Below are positions 7,590 to 11,978 of a stretch of DNA of 11,978 nucleotides, piece by piece. The first letter of the stretch is position 1. Every line of letters begins with the position of its first letter. The position numbers were made by a program, and so were the translations under genes. Where the stretch lies: NCBI GenBank assembly GCA_046313675.1, contig JBKBXU010000129.1, forward strand, positions 1 to 11,978. Reading direction: 5' to 3'. Source of the stretch: JBKBXU01 sp046313675. GTDB taxonomy: Bacteria; Bacteroidota; Bacteroidia; Cytophagales; Cytophagaceae. Under the pieces are notes generated by a model that was not told the DNA's origin, did not search any database, and worked only from the letters and a program-made list of their open reading frames with translations.

Positions 7590-8281
7590 AGCTGTTTAAC
7601 TAATTGTGAAACAATAGGTTTTCTTTTATTATAGAGAATTTCATAAAACGTTATATTCATCAATAACAAAAGCATCGAATAAATAGCATCCTCAATAGGA
7701 ATTGTTATTATCCTTATCTGCAGATTGTGCATATCATTGTAGCTAACAACGGGTAAGCTTGTCAAAACACCATTTACCAAAAGAAAAGGAATTAAATGAA
7801 AGCCATAAGCGATCAGGAAGTGCCTTAAATATTTTCCTTTAAACATGAAATAATGAAGCAACAAAAAGCCGGCTGTAAATATGCAGGCATAAAAGGTATA
7901 TAGTTTGTCATAGTTCACAATGCCAAGCCCTGCAAGCAGACCGACAATAAAAACAATAGGCAGGCTTATGTTAAACTCAGGATTCGGGAAATAATATTTT
8001 ACAACTTCATATATAAACAGGCAGGCAAAAGGAATTGCAATAAAAAACAACCACTCCTCAATGGGCAAATTATAGAAATACAGTCCGATCAGGTACTCTT
8101 CATTAAAACTCCATACCCCTCTTTGCGTGAATATAATATCCCAAAAAATAAAGAAGGCCGCAGTTAATAAAATACCGGGCAGAGCGTACCTCCATTTCTT
8201 ATAGAAATTAAGCCTTTTATCAAAGGATGCATATAATGGATATGCTATAGAACCGATATTGAGTAATAAGTATGTGAGCAT
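7586..8281 (-). CDS. crtYcd: Lycopene beta-cyclase, fused CrtYc-CrtYd type
   Basis: An integral membrane cyclase turning lycopene into beta-carotene. The 231 aa contain two copies of the about 110-aa lycopene cyclase domain that actinobacteria encode as separate crtYc and crtYd. Copy one has FWDIIFTQRGVWSFN (46-60) and PIEE (73-76); copy two has NGVLTSLPVVSYN (170-182) and PIED (195-198). The acidic P-x-E-(E/D) motifs are characteristic of this family. About seven hydrophobic segments are seen. It is unrelated in sequence to the flavoprotein CrtY/CrtL cyclases. The ATG overlaps the stop of the upstream gene by one base (TAATG). The single-domain relatives give this family its CarR-domain name in profile collections (from memory), which matters because the operon starts with a sigma factor. 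Confidence 0.9.
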   Translation of the reverse strand: MLTYLLLNIGSIAYPLYASFDKRLNFYKKWRYALPGILLTAAFFIFWDIIFTQRGVWSFNEEYLIGLYFYNLPIEEWLFFIAIPFACLFIYEVVKYYFPNPEFNISLPIVFIVGLLAGLGIVNYDKLYTFYACIFTAGFLLLHYFMFKGKYLRHFLIAYGFHLIPFLLVNGVLTSLPVVSYNDMHNLQIRIITIPIEDAIYSMLLLLMNITFYEILYNKRKPIVSQLVKQL

Positions 8282-8787
8282 TACCTTACATATTTATTTA
8301 AGATTTGTATCTCTTCCTTCGTGCATCTTTCAGATGCGATCATAAACTTTGCTACGTTTATGACAATATCTCTTTCCTTGAAATAATATTGATTAATATT
8401 CTCCACGATCGCCAGCCGGTCCTCCTCCAAATGCTTACTGTAACCCAGAAATGAAGGCACATAATGTTCAATTGAGAAGCGTAAGAAGCGAATTTCAATA
8501 TCCTTAGGGCTAGCCGTTACCGCCTCTTCCAGAATTTTTTGAGATTTTGACAAGAAACTTAGCTTAGCATAAGGGTTATATGAATGCTTTGCCATTAATG
8601 CAACTGCAGCCCCCTTGTATGCCAATAAAACCGGCTGGGATACATTCACATGTTCAAGGCTGGTCAGAAGCTTCTTGTTTTCACTTACATCTTCCACTGC
8701 TTTAGCAAACGTTTCACGGACTTGCTGCAAACTGAGATCCTTGCCAACAATATTAGTCAATAATAATATACTCAATAATAAAGTCAT
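8281..8787 (-). CDS. Unrecognised exported 168-aa protein embedded in the carotenoid operon
   Basis: I cannot assign a function. A hydrophobic N-terminus (TLLLSILLLTNIVG, 2-15) suggests a signal peptide or anchor without an obvious AxA cleavage site and with no basic residue at the very start. The rest is soluble, alpha-helical and charged. Striking blocks are LLAYKGAAVALMAKHSYNP (54-72), KILEEAV..SPKDIEIRFLR (84-103) and PSFLGY (111-116). The alternation of LAY.GA...M and LEEAV...P...EIRFLR resembles two TPR-like helical pairs, but this is a weak call. The same-strand ATGA overlap with crtB and TAATG overlap with crtY place it inside the pathway. From memory, similar small exported proteins lie near crtB in other Bacteroidota, so it is probably a conserved but uncharacterised family. 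No metal or catalytic motif is evident; Cys154 is the only cysteine. Confidence 0.8.
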   Translation of the reverse strand: MTLLLSILLLTNIVGKDLSLQQVRETFAKAVEDVSENKKLLTSLEHVNVSQPVLLAYKGAAVALMAKHSYNPYAKLSFLSKSQKILEEAVTASPKDIEIRFLRFSIEHYVPSFLGYSKHLEEDRLAIVENINQYYFKERDIVINVAKFMIASERCTKEEIQILNKYVR

Positions 8788-9617
8788 ATGCTGTTAAAAC
8801 TGGTTCTGAAATAGGTTTTTAAAAGCAAAGCAAATTTAATGTTGTCCGGCACACGTATCCGTTCACTTAGAACTTTTCCTACGGGCATCTTTTTGATTTT
8901 TTCAAACAAGGTAAGGTAATAAATGTACGCCAGGTAAACCCCCATCTTGGCAGGAGGAGGCAATTTTCTGATTCCCTTTAAGGCTTCCTCAAAATCCGCC
9001 TTGATATCCTCTTCAATCAATCTCTTCTGCTCAGCGTTAAAACGTGTAAAGTCAACGCCGGGAAAATAAATTCGTCCCCGCTCTGTAAAATCACTGTTTA
9101 TGTCCCTCAGGAAATTGACCTTTTGAAAAGCTGAACCCAATTTTCTTGCAAAACCTTTGAGCTGATTATACTGCTCATTGTCGCCATCAAGAAAAACCCT
9201 TAGGCACATCAGTCCCACAACTTCAGCCGATCCATATATATACTTACCGTAATCCTCGCGCTGATAGTTTTTGTTATACAGATCCATTTCCATGCTATCC
9301 AAGAAGGCTTCGATCAATTCATGCTCAATACCATATTGATTAACGACCAATTGAAAAGAATTAAGCACCGGGTTAAGGCTTATTTTATTTTTTATCGCTT
9401 TAAATGTATCCTCTCTAAAGCTTTGCAATAATTCCTTTTTATCAAAACCATGAAATGTATCCACGATCTCGTCGGCATAGCGTACAAATCCATAAATGCC
9501 ATAAATTGGCCTATGCAATTGCTTATGCAAGGTTTTAATACCAAGTGTGAAAGAGGTACTGTAGTGCTTCGTAATGACCTTACTGCAATCAAAAGTGGTT
9601 ATGTTATATAGCTCCAT
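8784..9617 (-). CDS. crtB: Phytoene synthase
   Basis: It condenses two geranylgeranyl diphosphates head-to-head to phytoene, the first committed carotenoid step. The 277 aa fit the short Bacteroidota form of the squalene/phytoene synthase family. The first Asp-rich motif is YADEIVD with D49 and D53. The second is NFLRDINSDF with D172 and D176, followed by ERGRIYFP (179-186), as in the family signature. The YSTSF block at 19-23 is the usual substrate-flap region. The chosen ATG lies 14 bp inside the end of crtI; the N-terminus then aligns with the normal family start (CSKVITKHYSTSF), so this start is favoured. A squalene synthase is the main alternative, but the position next to crtI decides for CrtB. 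Confidence 0.95.
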   Translation of the reverse strand: MELYNITTFDCSKVITKHYSTSFTLGIKTLHKQLHRPIYGIYGFVRYADEIVDTFHGFDKKELLQSFREDTFKAIKNKISLNPVLNSFQLVVNQYGIEHELIEAFLDSMEMDLYNKNYQREDYGKYIYGSAEVVGLMCLRVFLDGDNEQYNQLKGFARKLGSAFQKVNFLRDINSDFTERGRIYFPGVDFTRFNAEQKRLIEEDIKADFEEALKGIRKLPPPAKMGVYLAYIYYLTLFEKIKKMPVGKVLSERIRVPDNIKFALLLKTYFRTSFNSI

Positions 9618-11082
9618 GATCGTTTAATATTCTTTCCGTTGCTAGTTTTGAACTAATTACTACAATGGGCAGGCCGGTACCCGGGACAGTAGACGCTCCT
9701 GTATAATATAGATTGCTAAATACTTCATCTTTATTGGCGGGACGAAAACCCCCGACCTGCTTCATGCCATGAGCAAGTCCAAGCCCACTGCCTTTGTATA
9801 AATTAAACTTACTCTCCCAATCGTTTGGATCCAGAATTGTTTTAGAAAGCAGATTAGATTCAATATCAAAAGATGTTCGGCTTGACAAATCTCTGATAAT
9901 AGTATTTGCAAGATCTTCTTTATCATCCCAATTTGCCTTGAACCTCTTGTCAGGAACAGGACACAGGATAAATAGATTTTCACATCCCTCCGGCGCACAT
10001 TCAGGATTGGATTTTGAACTTACATTTACGTAATAGTATGGCTTTTCCGGAGTAATAGATGTTTTAAAAATTGTATCTGAATACTGTTTAAAATTATTTC
10101 CCAAGAAATAGTTGTGATGATGAAGCGTATCAATCTTACCTTTTACACCCAGATAAATGGTAAAGGGAGCCAATGTCCAATCCATCTTGTCCAACTTTGC
10201 TTCAGAAAATTTCTTTCTATTTAGAACCTTACCTCTGAAAGCAGCTGCGTCAGCATTGCAAACAAAAACATCTGCTTCCCATTTTTTACCCGTAGAATCA
10301 ATCACAGATCTAAGTTGTCCTTTATCAAAATCCAGTCCGGTAATTTCCGTATTAAACTCCATCTCAACTCCTCTTTCCTTCAACAGGGTCACTATTTCTT
10401 CTGTGATCTTATACATGCCTCCTTTTACATTCCAATAGCCGTCATGTTGCAATTCCGTATAATTAAGCAAACTGTAAACGGCCGGTGTCTGGAAAGGGGT
10501 AGAGCCTAGAAAAAAAGCTACCAGAGAAAATATGATCTTAACATCTTCTGACTCGAAATGGTCTCCCAATTCTTTCCACATAGTCTTAAAAAGCTTAGCA
10601 CCATGCTTAGGAGGAACACCTGTTAAGGAATACAAATAATTCAATTTACCTGAAAAATTCTTCTTAATAACCCTGTATTCCGTATCATGAAAAATTTCCT
10701 TTGCGGTTAAGAGATATTTTTCTGCTTTTCGTTTAAAATCAGGTTCAACAGATTTAAACTCCAGAGCCAGTTTTTCTAAATTTTTAAAAATCTTATAGTT
10801 CTGCGGTCTGCCGCTAAAATTTACGGAATACAAAGGATCCAATTCAACATAAGTAAGAGGATTCTTAATACCACAATAAGTAAAGAGCTCATCAAACTCA
10901 TAGCTCATACTAAAAAATGAAGGTCCCATATCAAAGGTGAACCCACCCTTTTCAAATTGATTAAGCCTTCCACCGGCCTGATGATATTTTTCAACTATAG
11001 TGACTTTATAGCCTTTTGTTGAAAGTCGTAATGCCGTGGATAAACCTCCTAAGCCTGCTCCTATAATAAGTGCCTTTTTCAT
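9604..11082 (-). CDS. crtI: Phytoene desaturase (CrtI-type, FAD-dependent)
   Basis: It introduces the double bonds that turn phytoene into lycopene, on the inner membrane face, with FAD. The 492 aa are standard. An N-terminal Rossmann motif reads GAGLGGLSTALRL (8-20), with E31 closing the ADP-binding fold and AGGR at 36-39, then GGFTFDMGPSFF. The C-terminus shows the CrtI signature: GLGLAHGMKQVGGFRP and YYTGASTVPGTGLP, followed by the terminal helix. It is the only carotenoid desaturase in the window; no CrtD/CrtN-like paralogue is seen. The gene starts 4 bp after the sigma factor stop, so it is probably translationally coupled to it. Confidence 0.95.
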   Translation of the reverse strand: MKKALIIGAGLGGLSTALRLSTKGYKVTIVEKYHQAGGRLNQFEKGGFTFDMGPSFFSMSYEFDELFTYCGIKNPLTYVELDPLYSVNFSGRPQNYKIFKNLEKLALEFKSVEPDFKRKAEKYLLTAKEIFHDTEYRVIKKNFSGKLNYLYSLTGVPPKHGAKLFKTMWKELGDHFESEDVKIIFSLVAFFLGSTPFQTPAVYSLLNYTELQHDGYWNVKGGMYKITEEIVTLLKERGVEMEFNTEITGLDFDKGQLRSVIDSTGKKWEADVFVCNADAAAFRGKVLNRKKFSEAKLDKMDWTLAPFTIYLGVKGKIDTLHHHNYFLGNNFKQYSDTIFKTSITPEKPYYYVNVSSKSNPECAPEGCENLFILCPVPDKRFKANWDDKEDLANTIIRDLSSRTSFDIESNLLSKTILDPNDWESKFNLYKGSGLGLAHGMKQVGGFRPANKDEVFSNLYYTGASTVPGTGLPIVVISSKLATERILNDHGAI

Positions 11083-11086
11083 AATT

Positions 11087-11599
11087 TCAATTAAGGGCGT
11101 AATCTTTCAAAAGCTCTTGTAATGTCTTTCTGGCATTATATATCCGAGTCTTTACTGTTCCCAAAGGAATATTCAATTTGTCTGCTATTTCATGGTACTT
11201 ATACCCTGTAAAATACATTAGGAATGGCCTTCTTTGCTCAGCAGTAAGTTTTTTAAGCGCCTTTCGTATCTCGTTACCAGCCAAAGTATGGTCATTATTC
11301 CTGTGGTTCAAAGCTTTCTCAGGTGTATTGACCAGATATTGTAAATCCGTAGAGTCAAGAAATGTTTTCCTTCTTACCATTCTTTGATAATTATTTATGA
11401 AAATATTTCTCATAATAGTGTATATCCAGGCATTCAGATTTGACCCGTCCATGAACTTACTTTTTTGATTGTAGGCCCTCACATATGTTTCCTGCAATAA
11501 ATCATTCGCCTCTTCTGTATTTCTGGTAAGCTTGAACGCTGCCGGTTTAAGTTTATGTAGTGCCTCCTGCACACCATAAGTAAATTCCAAAGTTGTCAT
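11087..11599 (-). CDS. ECF RNA polymerase sigma factor, first gene of the carotenoid operon
   Basis: A sigma-70 family ECF factor of 170 aa. Region 2 is about residues 14-75: LTRNTEEANDLLQETYVRAY, then LNAWIYTIMRNIFINNYQR. Region 4 is about 115-165: LTAEQRRPFLMYF, then the helix-turn-helix YHEIADKLNIPLGTVKTRIY. The frame is open further up to a TTG at 11623. I choose the ATG at 11599 because that TTG lies within a perfect TATATTTG promoter box, so it would not be in the transcript, and the extra eight residues (TTG TTT AAA CAA...) read across a palindrome. By position it is analogous to CarQ of Myxococcus, which drives light-induced carotenogenesis; light control here is inference. No anti-sigma gene follows, and crtI begins 4 bp downstream. 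The factor probably activates its own operon. Confidence 0.92.
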   Translation of the reverse strand: MTTLEFTYGVQEALHKLKPAAFKLTRNTEEANDLLQETYVRAYNQKSKFMDGSNLNAWIYTIMRNIFINNYQRMVRRKTFLDSTDLQYLVNTPEKALNHRNNDHTLAGNEIRKALKKLTAEQRRPFLMYFTGYKYHEIADKLNIPLGTVKTRIYNARKTLQELLKDYALN

Positions 11600-11611
11600 A
11601 CCTGCAATTAG

Positions 11612-11623
11612 TTGTTTAAACAA
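11612..11623. promoter_or_regulatory. 12-bp palindrome over the operon start site (candidate operator)
   Basis: TTGTTTAAACAA is a perfect palindrome that overlaps the -7 box and the predicted transcription start. This position suits a repressor binding as a dimer. It is AT-rich, so chance occurrence is possible. Confidence 0.45.
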
Positions 11624-11651
11624 ATATAATTATCAGCAGGCAATTAAGCAA
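11621..11651 (-). promoter_or_regulatory. Promoter of the sigma-crt operon (TTG-N20-TATATTTG)
   Basis: On the minus strand TTG (11651-11649), a 20-bp spacer and TATATTTG (11628-11621) match the Bacteroidota housekeeping promoter TTG-N17-23-TAnnTTTG. The predicted transcript starts around 11614, leaving a leader of about 15 nt before the ATG at 11599. Housekeeping RNA polymerase could therefore start the operon before its own ECF factor is made. Confidence 0.62.
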
Positions 11652-11792
11652 GATATTGTTTATCAAATTTAAAAAAAAGTTAAACAAAAAAGCAAACAAA
11701 CAATTTACGTATGGGATAAAGTAAAAAAATAACCTAATAAGCGGAATTTTGTTTAACAAAAACAAAATAAACTTAACAAACATCAGATGGGC

Positions 11793-11821
11793 AAAAAAAA
11801 GGCTACCCCTTTGGGATAGCC
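11793..11821 (-). terminator. Intrinsic terminator after the right-edge gene
   Basis: On the minus strand GGCTATCCC / AAA loop / GGGGTAGCC form a 9-bp stem with one G-T pair, followed by eight T. It lies 29 bp past the stop of the right-edge gene and insulates the carotenoid operon from it. Confidence 0.9.
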
Positions 11822-11850
11822 TTCATTATAAGCAGGTATTGTTTAATAAA

Positions 11851-11978
11851 TTAACCGCTGCAGGATTCGCAGCCTTCAGGATTATCCAGTGAGCAACTCA
11901 TGTCACTCATGTTTTTATCCTTTCCAAGAACTCCATTTACCACAGGTTCAAGAGAAACTTTAGCTTGTTTTTCAACGG
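11851..11978 (-). CDS. C-terminal tail of a protein ending in CxxC, probably ribonucleoside-diphosphate reductase alpha subunit (NrdA)
   Basis: Only the last 41 codons are inside the window; the start lies beyond the right edge. The translated tail runs VEKQAKVSLEP ... SCSLDNPEGCESCSG and then TAA. A flexible charged linker ending in CSLDNPxxCxxC plus one or two residues is, from memory, how class Ia NrdA proteins of Bacteroidota end. The CxxC pair on the swinging tail re-reduces the active-site disulfide. No catalytic core is visible, so the assignment rests on this tail alone; another thiol-tailed or metal-binding protein is possible. The frame is supported by the stop lying just upstream of a strong terminator. 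Confidence 0.6.
   Translation of the reverse strand, partial: VEKQAKVSLEPVVNGVLGKDKNMSDMSCSLDNPEGCESCSG

Larger units (their letters stand above)
11612..11850. promoter_or_regulatory. Operon upstream region with several TGTTTAA-like motifs
   Basis: There is no gene in this spacer. TGTTTAA-like elements on one strand or the other lie at 11612-11623 (TTGTTTAAACAA), 11656-11667 (TTGTTTATCAAA), 11679-11688 (GTTAAACAAA), 11748-11760 (TTTGTTTAACAAA), 11770-11781 (AACTTAACAAAC) and 11839-11850 (TTGTTTAATAAA). Two pairs are centred about 21 bp apart, two helical turns. They may be sites for a dimeric regulator, but the whole spacer is very A/T-rich, which raises the chance rate. Confidence 0.35.

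Noticed and set aside
11600..11623. Eight-residue N-terminal extension of the sigma factor from TTG
   Set aside because: It overlaps a perfect TAnnTTTG box and a palindrome; the ATG at 11599 gives a normal ECF start.
11624..11850. Hidden small gene or RNA upstream of the operon
   Set aside because: There is no open frame of note. Apart from the terminator hairpin the region is A/T-rich with regulatory-looking repeats only.
1..11978. CRISPR array, tRNA/rRNA, insertion sequence or phage attachment site
   Set aside because: No short direct-repeat array with unique spacers, no cloverleaf, no transposase frame and no terminal inverted repeats were seen. The only large repeats are the coding units at 68-3067.

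Overview
The window looks like a chromosomal segment of a pigmented member of the Bacteroidota, probably of the Cytophagales type. The DNA is AT-rich. Several promoters fit or approach the Bacteroidota TTG / TAnnTTTG pattern. There is a large modular secreted protein, an FHS-family sugar permease, and a carotenoid operon with a two-domain (CrtYcd-type) lycopene cyclase and a CrtW ketolase. The lineage is inferred from gene content and promoter style, not from a marker gene.

Layout from left to right. (1) Bases 1-3142 (minus) hold the N-terminal 1047 codons of a very large secreted protein that runs off the left edge. It has a signal peptide followed by four tandem units of 253, 253, 249 and 245 residues, each a jelly-roll-like module plus a small beta-sandwich module. 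(2) A divergent AT-rich spacer leads to lysA (plus), diaminopimelate decarboxylase, which ends at a near-perfect bidirectional terminator. (3) An FHS/GluP-type sugar permease lies convergent to lysA on the minus strand. (4) Bases 6061-11599 (minus) form one tightly packed seven-gene carotenoid operon. In transcription order it is ECF sigma factor, crtI, crtB, an unrecognised 168-aa exported protein, crtYcd, ispH and crtW. Junctions are 4-bp ATGA overlaps (three), a 1-bp TAATG overlap, a 14-bp overlap and a single 4-bp gap. (5) A 251-bp regulatory spacer follows, with a good promoter, a 12-bp palindrome and several TGTTTAA-like motifs. It is insulated by a terminator from (6) the C-terminal tail of a protein with a CxxC end, probably the ribonucleotide reductase large subunit NrdA.

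How the genes work together. IspH makes IPP/DMAPP at the last step of the MEP pathway. A GGPP synthase (not in this window) would make GGPP, CrtB condenses it to phytoene, and CrtI desaturates phytoene to lycopene. The CrtYcd cyclase makes beta-carotene, and CrtW adds 4-keto groups to give echinenone/canthaxanthin. No CrtZ hydroxylase or CrtE is present here. The first gene encodes a sigma factor, so the operon may be self-activating. No anti-sigma gene is adjacent.

The most open questions are the 168-aa protein embedded in the carotenoid operon, the operator-like motifs at the operon promoter, and the function of the giant repeat protein.
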